The notes beneath the pieces are model-generated. The model ran no database searches and was not told the origin of the DNA. It saw nothing but the letters and a program-made list of their open reading frames with translations. DNA of 64,000 nucleotides from Agromyces mariniharenae (GTDB lineage Bacteria > Actinomycetota > Actinomycetes > Actinomycetales > Microbacteriaceae). The translations under genes and the position numbers were made by a program. Below are positions 16,022 through 24,365 of the stretch, piece by piece (position 1 is the stretch's first letter; the number at the start of each line of letters is the position of its first letter). The stretch is taken from positions 62,001 through 126,000 of the forward strand of contig NZ_VSSB01000002.1 in the NCBI RefSeq assembly GCF_008122505.1, given 5' to 3'.

Positions 16022-18325
16022 TCAGGGGCTGAGTCGCACCGTCTCCCGCTCCACAGCGGTTGCCTTCGCCGCAGGAACACCGTCGGAGGCGCCCCGGAAG
16101 GAACGCAGCCGCAGGCTGTTGCTCACGACGAACACCGACGACAACGCCATCGCCGCGCCCGCGACGAGCGGGTTCAGCATGCCGAGCATCGCCACCGGGA
16201 TCGCCGCCACGTTGTACGCGAATGCCCAGAAGAGGTTCCCCTTGATCGTCGCGAGCGTGCGCCGGGAAAGCCGGATGGCGTCCACGACGGCGATCAGGTC
16301 GCTGCGGACCAGGGTCAGGTCGCTCGCCTCGATGGCGACATCCGTGCCGGTGCCCATCGCGATTCCGAGGTCTGCGGTCGCGAGCGCGACCGCGTCGTTC
16401 ACCCCGTCGCCGACCATCGCGACCACGCGGCCGCCGGCCCGCAACTCCGAAACGACGTTCGCCTTCTCGGCAGGAAGCACCTCGGCGTGGATCTCGTCGA
16501 TCCCCACCTCTGCGGCCACCGCACGCGCGGCCCGCGGGTTGTCGCCCGTCACGAGCACGGGGGTGAGTCCGAGTCGCTTCATCTGCGCGACCGCCTCGGC
16601 GGAGGTCGACTTCACGGTGTCGGACACGGCGACGACTCCTCGAGCCCGGCCGTCCCAGGCGACGGTGACGGCCGTCCGGCCGAGCCCTTCGAGTTCATCA
16701 CTCGCTGCGGCGAGGTCCTCCGGCACGGTGATGCCCCAATTGCTCGTCAGCCAACCGGGTCGTCCGACGACCACGAGATGCCGATCGACCACAGCCTGAA
16801 CGCCGACTCCCTGCGCCGACGCGAACGACTCGAGTCGGGGCAGCTCGCCGAGACGAGTGCGTGCCTCGGCGACGATGGCCGCTGCGATCGGATGCTCCGA
16901 CCCGGCCTCGGCCGCGCCCGCGAGGCGCAGGACCTCCGCCTCATCCTCCGTGTCCGCGGCGACCACGTCCGTGAGCGACATCCTGCCCGTGGTCACCGTG
17001 CCCGTCTTGTCGAGCAGGATGGTGTCCACACGCCGGGTCGACTCGAGGATCTGCGGGCCCTTGATGAGGATGCCCAGTTGCGCGCCGCGGCCGGTGCCCA
17101 CGAGCAGCGCGGTCGGCGTGGCCAACCCGAGGGCACACGGGCAGGCGATGATGAGCGTTGCAACTGCCGCCGTGAACGCCACCTCGGGCCCAGCTCCGAT
17201 GAGGAGCCACACGACGAGCGTGCCGAGGGCGAGTGCGATGACGATGGGGACGAACACGGCGGATACGCGGTCGGCCAAGCGCTGCACTTCTGCCTTGCCG
17301 GTCTGCGCCTGCTCGACGAGGCGGGCCATGACGGCGAGCTCGGTGTCCGCGCCGACGCGAGTCGCACACACCACCAGCCGTCCGCCGGCATTCATGGTCG
17401 CGCCGATGACGTCGTCGCCGGGCCCGACCTCGACGGGAACGGACTCGCCCGTCAGCATGCTGGCGTCGACCGCAGAGCTGCCCTCGACGACGATGCCGTC
17501 GGTGGCGACCTTCTCCCCGGGGCGGACGACGAACAGGTCGCCGACGGCGAGCGTCGACGCCGGGACGCGTGCTTCGGCGCCGTCGCGGATGACGGATGCC
17601 TCCTTCGCGCCCATCTCGAGCAGGGCGGTGATCGCTGCGCTCGAGCGCGTCTTCGCCCGGGCCTCGAAGTACCTGCCCGCGAGGATGAAGACGGTGACGG
17701 CCGCGGCGACCTCGAGGTAGATCTCGTCGGCCCCCTGTCCCGGTGCGGTGAACAGGGCGAAGCTCATCGTCATGCCCGGCATGCCCGCCATGCCGAAGAA
17801 CAATGCGTAGAGCGACCAGCCGAACGCGGCGAGGACGCCGACGCTGATCAGGGTGTCCATCGTGGCGGCGCCGTGGCGGAGGTTCACCCACGCTGCCCGG
17901 TGGAACGGCCACGCGCCCCACACCGCCACAGGCGCGGCGAGGGTGAGTGCGAGCCACTGCCAGTTCGTGAACTGCAGCACGGGGATCATCGACATCGCCA
18001 CGACCGGCACGGTGAGCGCCGTCGAGACGATCAGCCGGCGACGCAGGGACGCGACCTCCGCGCTCATTCCATCTCGTTCCCCGGCCTCCGTGTCATCGGA
18101 TGTCGGGGGCGGAGCGGGCAGCTCGGCGGTGTACCCGGTCGCCTCGATGGTCGCGATCGCATCGTCGACGCTCGTGCCTTCGGGGAGGGCGATGCTCGCG
18201 CGCTCGGTGGCGTAGTTGACCGTGGCCTCCACGCCGGGCATCCGATTGAGCTTCTTCTCGATGCGGGCCGCACACGAGGCGCAGGTCATCCCGCCCACGT
18301 CGAGCTCGACCTGCTGCGTGCTCAT
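16022..18325 (-). CDS. copA: Copper-exporting P1B-type ATPase
   Basis: A 767-residue membrane pump exporting Cu(I) using ATP. An N-terminal metal-binding domain has GMTCASC (about residues 12-18). Membrane helices follow, then the actuator loop with TGES, the metal-channel CPC in [13 protein letters not shown], the phosphorylation site [11 protein letters not shown], the nucleotide-binding SEHPIAAAI and the hinge MVGDGVND. One heavy-metal domain and CPC place it in the copper group. It is translationally coupled to the CopZ-like gene upstream (ATGA overlap). The pair is transcribed from a promoter overlapped by CsoR-type operators, divergent from csoR. Confidence 0.97.
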   Translation of the reverse strand: MSTQQVELDVGGMTCASCAARIEKKLNRMPGVEATVNYATERASIALPEGTSVDDAIATIEATGYTAELPAPPPTSDDTEAGERDGMSAEVASLRRRLIVSTALTVPVVAMSMIPVLQFTNWQWLALTLAAPVAVWGAWPFHRAAWVNLRHGAATMDTLISVGVLAAFGWSLYALFFGMAGMPGMTMSFALFTAPGQGADEIYLEVAAAVTVFILAGRYFEARAKTRSSAAITALLEMGAKEASVIRDGAEARVPASTLAVGDLFVVRPGEKVATDGIVVEGSSAVDASMLTGESVPVEVGPGDDVIGATMNAGGRLVVCATRVGADTELAVMARLVEQAQTGKAEVQRLADRVSAVFVPIVIALALGTLVVWLLIGAGPEVAFTAAVATLIIACPCALGLATPTALLVGTGRGAQLGILIKGPQILESTRRVDTILLDKTGTVTTGRMSLTDVVAADTEDEAEVLRLAGAAEAGSEHPIAAAIVAEARTRLGELPRLESFASAQGVGVQAVVDRHLVVVGRPGWLTSNWGITVPEDLAAASDELEGLGRTAVTVAWDGRARGVVAVSDTVKSTSAEAVAQMKRLGLTPVLVTGDNPRAARAVAAEVGIDEIHAEVLPAEKANVVSELRAGGRVVAMVGDGVNDAVALATADLGIAMGTGTDVAIEASDLTLVRSDLIAVVDAIRLSRRTLATIKGNLFWAFAYNVAAIPVAMLGMLNPLVAGAAMALSSVFVVSNSLRLRSFRGASDGVPAAKATAVERETVRLSP

Positions 18326-18669
18326 CGGGGCAGGGTGGCGAGCTCGTAACCGGCCTCGTCGACCGCGGCGGCGACCTCGGCGTCGGCGAGCGCACGAGAA
18401 CTGCCGACCCTGACGCGAGAGATCCCTCCGGCGACCAGGTCGATGTCCACGTTGCTCACACCCTCGAGTCGGCCGATCTCCTCGGTGACGCTGGCGACGC
18501 AGTGCGAGCAGGTCATGCCCTCGACGCCGTATTCGGTCGTCAGGGCGGCGGAATGACCGTGGTCGCTGCCGGAGTGCGTGTGCCCGGGGTGGTCATGCGA
18601 GTGCTCGTGCGTACCGCTCGACGCGGTGTCGCAGGTGCAGATCTCGTGGTTGCCATTGCTGTCGCACAT
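18322..18669 (-). CDS. His/Cys-rich CopZ-like copper chaperone
   Basis: 115 residues in two parts. Residues 1-50 are a metal-ligand-rich stretch with [19 protein letters not shown] and then [19 protein letters not shown]. Residues 55-115 form a ferredoxin-like heavy-metal domain with GMTCSHC and the usual [16 protein letters not shown]. Typical CopZ is about 70 residues, so the His-rich N-terminus is an addition that may store or buffer copper. Start ATG 18669 follows AAGGGGA; a longer frame would cross the -10 element and operator 1 and is rejected. First gene of the copZ-copA pair. Confidence 0.88.
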   Translation of the reverse strand: MCDSNGNHEICTCDTASSGTHEHSHDHPGHTHSGSDHGHSAALTTEYGVEGMTCSHCVASVTEEIGRLEGVSNVDIDLVAGGISRVRVGSSRALADAEVAAAVDEAGYELATLPR

Positions 18670-18691
18670 GCAGGGTTCCCCTTGTCTCGAA

Positions 18692-18706
18692 TACCCCGGA
18701 CGGGTA
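18692..18706. promoter_or_regulatory. CsoR-type operator 1 (near the copZ-copA start point)
   Basis: TACCCCGGACGGGTA, an imperfect dyad of the TACCC-N5-GGGTA type bound by CsoR repressors. It lies at the predicted transcription start of the leftward copper genes. Confidence 0.75.
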
Positions 18707-18712
18707 CCATTC

Positions 18713-18740
18713 AATATACCCCTCAGGGGTACAGTGTCAA
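18713..18740 (-). promoter_or_regulatory. Promoter of copZ-copA
   Basis: On the minus strand TTGACA (18740-18735) and TATATT (18718-18713) are separated by 16 bp, an unusually consensus-like promoter for this genome. Operator 2 fills the spacer and enters the -10, as expected for simple repression. Confidence 0.75.
18717..18731. promoter_or_regulatory. CsoR-type operator 2 (perfect dyad in the copZ-copA promoter)
   Basis: TACCCCTCAGGGGTA, 7-bp perfect arms around a central C. It sits between the -35 and -10 of the copper promoter and 34 bp before csoR, so CsoR probably controls itself too. Confidence 0.85.
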
Positions 18741-18764
18741 ACTGTCGATCGAATGGGATCCAGC

Positions 18765-19082
18765 ATGGATGAGGCGAGCCGGATGCGCACGGATCACGCG
18801 ACGCACGGATACATCAGCGACAAGGGTGAGTACGTGCGCCGACTCAAGCGCATCGAAGGCCAGGCACGCGGCTTGCAGAACATGGTCTCCGACGAGAAGT
18901 ACTGCATCGACATCCTGACCCAGGTCTCCGCGATGACCAGCGCACTCGAGGCGGTCGCGCTCGGGCTGCTGAACGACCACCTCACGCACTGCGTGCTCGT
19001 CGCAGCTGAAGAGGGCGGTGAGGAGGCCGAGCAGAAGCTGAAGGAGGCGTCCGCGGCCATCGCACGCCTCGTGCGGTCCTGA
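18765..19082 (+). CDS. csoR: CsoR-family copper-sensing transcriptional repressor
   Basis: 105 residues, all-helical. The family core is clear: VRRLKRIEGQARGLQNMV, then EKYCIDILTQVSAMTSALEA with the first Cys ligand, then NDHLTHCV with the His-x-x-x-Cys ligand pair. Apo-CsoR binds TACCCC-type dyads and is released by Cu(I). Start ATG 18765 gives the better spacing to a GGGA; ATG 18753 adds only four residues. Divergent from copZ-copA with the operators between, and followed by DUF6153 and DUF305 genes in the same direction, the whole forming a copper-response island. Confidence 0.93.
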   Translation: MDEASRMRTDHATHGYISDKGEYVRRLKRIEGQARGLQNMVSDEKYCIDILTQVSAMTSALEAVALGLLNDHLTHCVLVAAEEGGEEAEQKLKEASAAIARLVRS

Positions 19083-19109
19083 AGGACGAGGCGTCAGGTG
19101 CGTGTCGGG

Positions 19110-19124
19110 TACCCAGTGGGGGTA
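19110..19124. promoter_or_regulatory. CsoR-type operator 3, before the DUF6153 gene
   Basis: TACCCAGTGGGGGTA keeps the TACCC...GGGTA ends with a weaker centre, 31 bp before the next start codon. A TAGGCT that could be a -10 follows. Confidence 0.55.
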
Positions 19125-19155
19125 CTAGGCTGTGGGGGACGGAGGAGTTGAGGCG

Positions 19156-19653
19156 ATGGCGGGAATCCGCGCATTCGTGCGCACCGAGCTCAACGCCGCA
19201 CGCCTGCTCGTGTCGCTCGCCGCTGCCATCGCCCTGATCGCAGGCCTGTTGGCCATGCACGTCCTCAGCACCTTCGGAAGCGACCACGCGCTCGCCGGAC
19301 CCGTGACCATCTCGGAACACGCGCATCACCCAGTCGCTCCCGGCCATGCGGAACCGGGGGAGCAGGCAACCAACCTCTCGCCAGGGCACTCGGTCCTCTC
19401 GCTGGGGCACTCGGTCAGTGGGGAACCCTGTGACGGCGAATGCGACATGCCGGCCGGGATGCCCACCCACTCGATGCTGATGGCGTCCTGCGTGCTCGGA
19501 CTCGTTGGCGCGATCCTGCTGCTGCTGCCTCCCGCATCGCGAGCGTTGCCGGCCGCCCTCGAGGCGACCCGGGTCGTGGGCGCCCGGATACTCCGAGCGG
19601 CTGCGCCGTTGCGTCCGCCGTCATTGCACGTCCTCTCGATCAGTCGCACCTGA
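19156..19653 (+). CDS. DUF6153 family protein with His/Cys-rich external loop
   Basis: 165 residues, two membrane segments (about 14-38 and 108-130) separated by an external loop rich in metal-type ligands (SEHAHHPVAPGHAEP, then CDGECDMPAGMPTH). This matches what I recall of DUF6153, an actinobacterial family usually next to copper genes and DUF305 lipoproteins. Start ATG 19156 follows GGAGGAGTTGAGG. A CsoR-type site lies just upstream. A role in copper binding at the envelope is inference from composition and context. Confidence 0.8.
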   Translation: MAGIRAFVRTELNAARLLVSLAAAIALIAGLLAMHVLSTFGSDHALAGPVTISEHAHHPVAPGHAEPGEQATNLSPGHSVLSLGHSVSGEPCDGECDMPAGMPTHSMLMASCVLGLVGAILLLLPPASRALPAALEATRVVGARILRAAAPLRPPSLHVLSISRT

Positions 19654-19741
19654 TTCGGCGATCGGCGGTTCAACCCGCACGGTCACTTCGCCCTGCCCGG
19701 GCGTCGAATCTCCCACTCACGACTGAAACGAAGGACCCCTG

Positions 19742-20356
19742 ATGAAGACCCGCACAATCACCCTCGCCTCCGCGGCGTTCGTCGCCACCGTGCTGCTCGC
19801 CGGCTGTGCTCCCACGAGCGGCTCGGGCACCAACCCGATGCCCGGGATGGATCACAGTGCATCCCCGATGTCACCCGGCGGCGACTCGACCGAGGCGAAC
19901 ATGAGCGACCAGATGTTCGTGGAGATGATGATCCCCCACCACGAGCAGGCGATCGAGATGTCCGACCTGATCCTGGGAAAGGACGGCGTCGACCCGCGCG
20001 TGCTCGACCTTGCGCAGCAGATCAAGGACGCCCAAGGCCCCGAGATCGAGCAGATGAACAGCTGGCTCGAGGACTGGGGCATCCCGGCGATGTCCGGCGA
20101 CGGCACGGACGGCATGGGCCACGGCGACGGCATGATGTCCGTCCAGGACATGGCCGAACTCGAGGCGGCCACCGGGAACGACGCCGCACGCCTCTTCCTC
20201 GAGCAGATGATCGTCCACCACCAGGGCGCCATCGACATGGCCGAGTCCGAAGTAGAGAACGGTCAGCACCCCGACGTGATCGAGCTGGCAGAGCAGATCA
20301 TCGACGGGCAGACCGCCGAGATCGCCACGATGGAGCAGCTGCTCACCGAGCCCTGA
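19742..20356 (+). CDS. DUF305 lipoprotein (His/Met-rich, ferritin-like fold), copper-associated
   Basis: 204 residues. A lipoprotein signal peptide ends in VLLAGC (Cys at about 22), followed by a Met/His/Ser linker (NPMPGMDHSASPM). The DUF305 domain has its paired His motifs, MIPHHEQAIEM and MIVHHQGAIDMAE, and an internal GMGHGDGMMS. DUF305 proteins are extracytoplasmic, ferritin-like helical bundles found with copper resistance genes. AAGGACCCCTG precedes the ATG. Third gene of the csoR-DUF6153-DUF305 run; probably binds copper outside the membrane. Confidence 0.9.
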   Translation: MKTRTITLASAAFVATVLLAGCAPTSGSGTNPMPGMDHSASPMSPGGDSTEANMSDQMFVEMMIPHHEQAIEMSDLILGKDGVDPRVLDLAQQIKDAQGPEIEQMNSWLEDWGIPAMSGDGTDGMGHGDGMMSVQDMAELEAATGNDAARLFLEQMIVHHQGAIDMAESEVENGQHPDVIELAEQIIDGQTAEIATMEQLLTEP

Positions 20357-20572
20357 GACCCATCGGCGGGGGTCGCGCATCCCGCGGCCCCCGTCCCGGG
20401 ACCCGCACCATGACGAGGAGCCGCGCCCGTGCTCGAAGAGACGGGCGACCTTCATGGAGCAAGAGTTGTCGCGCCCCGCCGGAATCGGGAAGATACCGAG
20501 TGAAGGCCCAACCACGACCGGTTGAACCACGAGACAGGAATTCTCCGAAACCTCGGCGCATGAGGAGGCCGA

Positions 20573-20977
20573 ATGCTCGACTCGCGATTGAGAGCACAAC
20601 TGGAGCGTCACTGGCAATACTCCGGCAAGGACGAGGACATCGCCCACGAAATCTATGCCGAGGACGCGGTCCTCGAGTTCCCTCAGGGCGGCGAGCGCTA
20701 CGAGGGCATTGAGAACTTCCGCGAGTGGCGACGTAGATATCCAGCAGACGTCGCCTTCAAGATCCGCCGCCTCAACCGTCACGGAGATCTCGTCGTCGCC
20801 GAACTCTTCATCAGCTACGACGGCGGTCCACCCATGTACACGGTCAACCTCATGGAACTCGATTCAGACGACCTCGTCGTCCACGAGCGCATCTACATCA
20901 TGGAAGGCTGGGCTGCTCCCGAGTGGAGGGCGCCGTGGCGCTCCGCCACTCCTGCCGACTCGGTCACCTGGGACTGA
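20573..20977 (+). CDS. NTF2-like/SnoaL-fold protein
   Basis: 134 residues with the cone-shaped alpha+beta NTF2 pattern. There is a start helix (LRAQLERHWQYSGKDEDIAH), then IYAEDAVLEFPQGGERYEG (the usual Y-x-x-D-A-V-x-E/F-P), ENFREWRRRYP, and strands (FKIRRLNRH, LVVAELFISYDGGPP, YTVNLMELDSDDLVVHERIY). Members of this fold include isomerases, polyketide cyclases and ligand-binding domains; no catalytic residues point to one. ATG follows GAGGAGGCCGA. Monocistronic. Confidence 0.8.
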   Translation: MLDSRLRAQLERHWQYSGKDEDIAHEIYAEDAVLEFPQGGERYEGIENFREWRRRYPADVAFKIRRLNRHGDLVVAELFISYDGGPPMYTVNLMELDSDDLVVHERIYIMEGWAAPEWRAPWRSATPADSVTWD

Positions 20978-21013
20978 CGCATCCAACGCCCCGGAGACGG
21001 AATTGCCACCGAT

Positions 21014-21838
21014 TCAGGCTGGTGCGGGCTTCGCATGCCTCACGGCCCAATCGAGCGCGAAGTCGGCGATCTGCTCCCATTCAGGTACCGCGGGAAGCAG
21101 GTGCGGGCCGTCGTACTCGACGATCTCGGTCGTGGTGTTCGACGTGTAGTGCTTGACGTTCGAGTGACCGACCTTCGGTGGGAAGAGCGGATCCTGCCTC
21201 CCTGAGATGAACAGCAGCGGCGCCCGCGCGTCGTTGTCGTAGTCGACGTAGGTGTCGTCTTTCCCCGGGTGGATGTTGGCGAGTGCGCTACCCCAGAAGA
21301 CCTTCCCGGAGGCCGGGATGTGGTACCGATCGTAAAGAGCTTGCGAATCTGCTTCGCTGAACGTGTTCGCGAAGATCTCGTACCACTGCTCGGGGGTCAG
21401 ACCGACCGCCCGGTGCCGGTTCGCCGGGTTCTTCAAGACCGGGAACGAGGACTTGATCTCGGAGAACGGGATGATCTTCACGCCCTCGGTGGGGGCGGAG
21501 TTGATCGCCACACCGGCCGCCCCGTAACCGTGGTCGAGCAGGATCTGCGTGAACGCCCCACCGGCCGAATGGCCGATGATGATCGGTGGACGGTCGAGCT
21601 TGCCGATCAACTCCTCGAGTATCGTGATGATCTCGGAGACTTCGAGGTTCTCGATGGGTGTCGGGTCCGCACGCAGCGCCTCGACTTCAATCTCGAACCC
21701 GGGATAGGCCGGCGTGAGGACGGTGTATCCCTTGCCTTCGTAGTGGCTCTTCCAGTGCTCCCAACTCCGAGGTGTGACCCAGAATCCGTGGATCAGCACG
21801 ATCGTGTTCGGGGCTGTGTCTGAGGTGGGATCGGACAT
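21014..21838 (-). CDS. Alpha/beta hydrolase
   Basis: 274 residues, cytoplasmic (no signal peptide). It has the hydrolase core: TIVLIHGFWVTPRSWEHW (oxyanion HG), nucleophile elbow GHSAGGA, a late acid region LLFISGRQDPLFPP and the final His in DGPHLLPAVPEWEQ. Close in pattern to the non-haem chloroperoxidase/lactonase group of actinobacterial hydrolases, substrate unknown. GGAGGGCGTC precedes the ATG. Divergent from the PHO-box promoter region at 22004. Confidence 0.88.
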   Translation of the reverse strand: MSDPTSDTAPNTIVLIHGFWVTPRSWEHWKSHYEGKGYTVLTPAYPGFEIEVEALRADPTPIENLEVSEIITILEELIGKLDRPPIIIGHSAGGAFTQILLDHGYGAAGVAINSAPTEGVKIIPFSEIKSSFPVLKNPANRHRAVGLTPEQWYEIFANTFSEADSQALYDRYHIPASGKVFWGSALANIHPGKDDTYVDYDNDARAPLLFISGRQDPLFPPKVGHSNVKHYTSNTTTEIVEYDGPHLLPAVPEWEQIADFALDWAVRHAKPAPA

Positions 21839-22003
21839 GACGCCCTCCTTCGCTCGTCCGCTCCTGTCTACCCCTTCGAAGCCCACCCCGGAAGAGAGCA
21901 GCTCTCCTTCGACGGCGGCGCCGCAGATGCCGCACAGTGCTTCGACCTGCCTCGCGGGCGCACCATCCTCATGGGCTCGCGCGTCGAGGTGTGAGCCGGA
22001 AGA

Positions 22004-22059
22004 GTTCACGGGTCGTTCACCGAGGAGCGATTGCCGCCGGCGTCGACCGCGTCGAGAAT
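22004..22059 (+). promoter_or_regulatory. PHO-box promoter (copy A), probably leaderless
   Basis: Two GTTCAC units start 11 bp apart (22004, 22015; second GTTCACC), as in actinobacterial PhoP direct-repeat boxes. Ten bases on is TTGCCG (22031-22036), then a 17-bp spacer and GAGAAT (22054-22059). The first downstream ATG is 6 bases beyond the -10, at the expected start point. The same arrangement, base for base in spacing, recurs at 35155-35210. Confidence 0.7.
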
Positions 22060-22065
22060 GCACGC

Positions 22066-22104
22066 ATGGCCGAGCGTGCGGGCACCGACCCGTTTGGCGG
22101 GTGA
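22066..22104 (+). CDS. Possible 12-codon leaderless leader ORF
   Basis: ATG stands where transcription from the PHO-box promoter should start and encodes MAERAGTDPFGG before TGA. Four bases separate the stop from the next gene's ATG. It may be a coupling leader for the 91-residue protein, or a remnant of the coding start kept with the promoter. Confidence 0.35.
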   Translation: MAERAGTDPFGG

Positions 22105-22108
22105 ACTC

Positions 22109-22384
22109 ATGGCTTCACCACGGATCTACTCCGCCGAGGACGCGCTCACCGTCACGGCGTTTCCACTCTCCGACGATGTCGGCTACGTCGTCCGGGTGGG
22201 CGACGGCGATCTCGACGGCGTGTTCCTGGGATCCGTGTTCCACGAGGAGGGTCGGTGGGAGGCGTTCGCTCCGCCGGGTGCGGACGGCGCGCCGCGGCTG
22301 CTCGGCTCCCACGAGGATCTCGACGACCTGATCACCGACGTCTTCCTCAGCCAGGTGCGCCTCGGCGACGGGTCCGACTGGTGA
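22109..22384 (+). CDS. Hypothetical 91-residue acidic protein
   Basis: Soluble, acidic, beta-rich: ALTVTAFPLSDDVGYVVRVG, then DLDGVFLGSVFHEEGRWEAF, APPGADGAPRLLGSHED, and a final helix DLDDLITDVFLSQVRLG. No membrane or signal segments and no motif I recognise. Start ATG 22109 is chosen because it follows GGCGGGTGAACTC and the 12-codon leader. It lies downstream of a PHO-box-like promoter and 64 bp before the second three-helix protein, so phosphate-limitation expression is a reasonable inference. Confidence 0.65.
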   Translation: MASPRIYSAEDALTVTAFPLSDDVGYVVRVGDGDLDGVFLGSVFHEEGRWEAFAPPGADGAPRLLGSHEDLDDLITDVFLSQVRLGDGSDW

Positions 22385-22448
22385 GCGCTGAGGGTTCGGT
22401 CGGCGTCGGGCCGGATGTCGCGGTCGACGTGCCCGATCTCGGGTGCGG

Positions 22449-22697
22449 TTGACCGACACCGGCTCGCACGGCGAGACTCTGCCCATGCAGACTCCCGACG
22501 AAGAGCGCGAGCTCGCCGAGGTGATCGACCGCCTGACCAAGCGCTTCCCGACGGCGAGCACGGCCGAGGTCGAGGGAGCCGTGAATGTCGAGTACCTCGC
22601 GCTCCAGGGCAATCCCGTTCGCGATTTCGTGCCCGTGCTCGTCGAGAAGCAGGCGAAGAAGCGACTGAAGCACTCGCATTCCCCCAGCGAGGAGTAG
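22449..22697 (+). CDS. Small three-helix-bundle-type protein (paralogue 2 of 3)
   Basis: 82 residues from TTG, the same length as the 7971-8219 protein and about 75% identical (QTPDEERELAEVIDRLTKRF, VEGAVNVEYLALQG, VRDFVPVLVEKQAKKRLK). GTG 22443 and ATG 22485 are the other possible starts, but only TTG is shared with the paralogue. Probable homodimer-forming helical bundle, function unknown. Likely cotranscribed with the preceding 91-residue gene from the PHO-box promoter. Confidence 0.7.
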   Translation: MTDTGSHGETLPMQTPDEERELAEVIDRLTKRFPTASTAEVEGAVNVEYLALQGNPVRDFVPVLVEKQAKKRLKHSHSPSEE

Positions 22698-22895
22698 GCG
22701 GCTCACGTCATCCGGGCTAGAGCCAGGGTTGCGCTCGTGCACCTCAGTGGTGATGTCCGCCTGAATGACCGCCGGATGCCTCGACGCTGCGCCGCGCGTC
22801 CAGTGCGAACTGGGCCGTGTGGACCTGCCCGTCGACCTGGAAGTCCTGGGCCGCGAGGGGCGCGGACGCATCCGCGCCCCTCGCGAGTGCGTGCA

Positions 22896-24326
22896 TCAGG
22901 CGTCGGCACCCACCAGCTCGGCGTCCGCCACCTCGGTGGTGCGTCGACCCCTGAGTGTGACGGCGGCGAGCGTCCCGCCGACGGTGGCGATGACCGCCGC
23001 GCCGAGGAATCCTGCCGCGTACCCGGTCGTGAGGGCCTCGGCGGTGGTGCCGCCCGCGGCGATCGTCGAGCTCAGCACGGTGAGGGCGGCGAGCCCGACG
23101 GCCGAGCCGATCTGGTAGCTGGTGTTCACCAGCCCCGAGGCGACACCGGTCTCCTCCGGTCGTGCAGCCGCGATGGCGGTTCCGAGCGACGGCACGAACG
23201 TGAGGGCCATGCCGAATGCGGCGACCAGCGACGCCGGAAGGACGTCCAGGACGTAGGTGCCGTCGGGCCGGGCGAACCCGAGCCACACGAGTCCGGCCGC
23301 GAGGAACGCGAACCCCGCGACGATGAGCGCCTTCGCGCCGAACCTCGCGAGCAGGCGCGGCCCGACGAGCGTCATCCCGAGGACGATCAGGAGCGTCATC
23401 GGCAGGAGCGCGGCTCCGGCGGCGAATGCGCCGGCCCCCAGCACCTGCTGCAGGTACAGGTTCAGGAAGAACCACATCGGCACCCACGCGGCGCCGAGCA
23501 GGAGCTGGGCGAGGTTCGCCGCACCGAGCTGCGGCGCCCGGAAGATGCCGAGGCGCAGCAGGGGCTGGCGCGACCGCGCCTGCACGAGGAAGAACAGCAC
23601 GAGCAGGACGGCGCCGACGCCGAGGGCGACGAGCGTCTCGGGCGACGCCCAGCCGACCTCGGGTGCCCGCACGATGCCGTAGACGAGGGCGGCCAGGCCG
23701 CCGGTGCCGGTCACTGCGCCGATCACGTCCACGGACCCACGCCGACCGGCGATGGCCGGAAGCGCAACGAGGGCGAGCACGATCACGAGGGCGGCGATCG
23801 GCACGGTGATGTAGAACACCCACGGCCAGCTGGCGTACTCCGTGAGCACGCCGCCGAGGAACACGCCCGCTGTGCCGCCGATCGGTGCCGCCGCACCATA
23901 GACCGCGAGGGCCTTCGGCAGGTCGGAGGTGCCGCCGAACAGCGCCATCAGCAGGCTCAGCGCCGCCGGAGCGATGAGCGCGGCACCGGCGCCCTGGACT
24001 GCACGCCCGGCGATCTCGACCGCGGCGTCACCGGCCGCCCCGGCGAGGATCGATCCTGCGGCGAGGACCAGCCATCCGCCCAGGAACACCTTGCGTGCTC
24101 CGAGGAGGTCGGAGAGTCGACCGCCCAGGAGGAGCAGTCCGCCGAACGCGATGACGTAGGCGTTGAACACCCAGGACAGCGACTCGGGCGTGAAGCCCAG
24201 TTCCGCCTGCATGTCGGGAAGGGCCACGCCGATGATCGACGTGTCCATGATGACGACGAACTGCGCCGCGGCGATGAGTGCGAGGCCGAGCCACCGGCGC
24301 GGCGCGCCGGTCGGGGATGGTGACAT
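22896..24326 (-). CDS. MFS drug/metabolite exporter, DHA2 (EmrB/QacA-like) type
   Basis: A 476-residue, 14-helix proton-antiport exporter. Hallmarks are motif D1 near the start (FVVIMDTSIIGVALPDMQ), motif A between helices 2 and 3 (GGRLSDLLGARKVFLGG), and motif C in helix 5 (APIGGTAGVFLGGVLTE). The substrate is probably a hydrophobic compound or a metabolite. AAAGGAGTGACCC before the ATG is a strong ribosome-binding site. Two perfect dyads lie just upstream. One of them, AATACCCCTATGGGGTATT, is the best CsoR-type operator in the window, so this exporter may belong to the copper regulon. Confidence 0.93.
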   Translation of the reverse strand: MSPSPTGAPRRWLGLALIAAAQFVVIMDTSIIGVALPDMQAELGFTPESLSWVFNAYVIAFGGLLLLGGRLSDLLGARKVFLGGWLVLAAGSILAGAAGDAAVEIAGRAVQGAGAALIAPAALSLLMALFGGTSDLPKALAVYGAAAPIGGTAGVFLGGVLTEYASWPWVFYITVPIAALVIVLALVALPAIAGRRGSVDVIGAVTGTGGLAALVYGIVRAPEVGWASPETLVALGVGAVLLVLFFLVQARSRQPLLRLGIFRAPQLGAANLAQLLLGAAWVPMWFFLNLYLQQVLGAGAFAAGAALLPMTLLIVLGMTLVGPRLLARFGAKALIVAGFAFLAAGLVWLGFARPDGTYVLDVLPASLVAAFGMALTFVPSLGTAIAAARPEETGVASGLVNTSYQIGSAVGLAALTVLSSTIAAGGTTAEALTTGYAAGFLGAAVIATVGGTLAAVTLRGRRTTEVADAELVGADA

Positions 24327-24341
24327 GGGTCACTCCTTTCG

Positions 24342-24361
24342 AGATGTCTTGAAAGACATCT
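24342..24361. promoter_or_regulatory. 20-bp dyad next to the MFS gene start
   Basis: AGATGTCTTGAAAGACATCT: 9-bp perfect arms and a 2-bp centre, 16 bp before the start codon. Looks like an operator for a TetR- or MarR-type repressor or a 5' leader hairpin; the factor is unknown. Confidence 0.65.
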
Positions 24362-24365
24362 ACGC

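Noticed and set aside
18660..18680. Extra copy of the hairpin core at the CopZ start (ATGCAGGGTT)
   Set aside because: Only ten bases match one arm, with no pairing arm nearby; it is the start codon region and a chance match.
18670..18714. N-terminal extension of the CopZ-like protein to 18714
   Set aside because: It would translate through the -10 element and operator 1; ATG 18669 has a good ribosome-binding site.
22737..24323. 528-codon + strand frame opposite the MFS gene
   Set aside because: Composition is Arg/Glu/Gly shadow; the minus-strand frame has clear MFS motifs.
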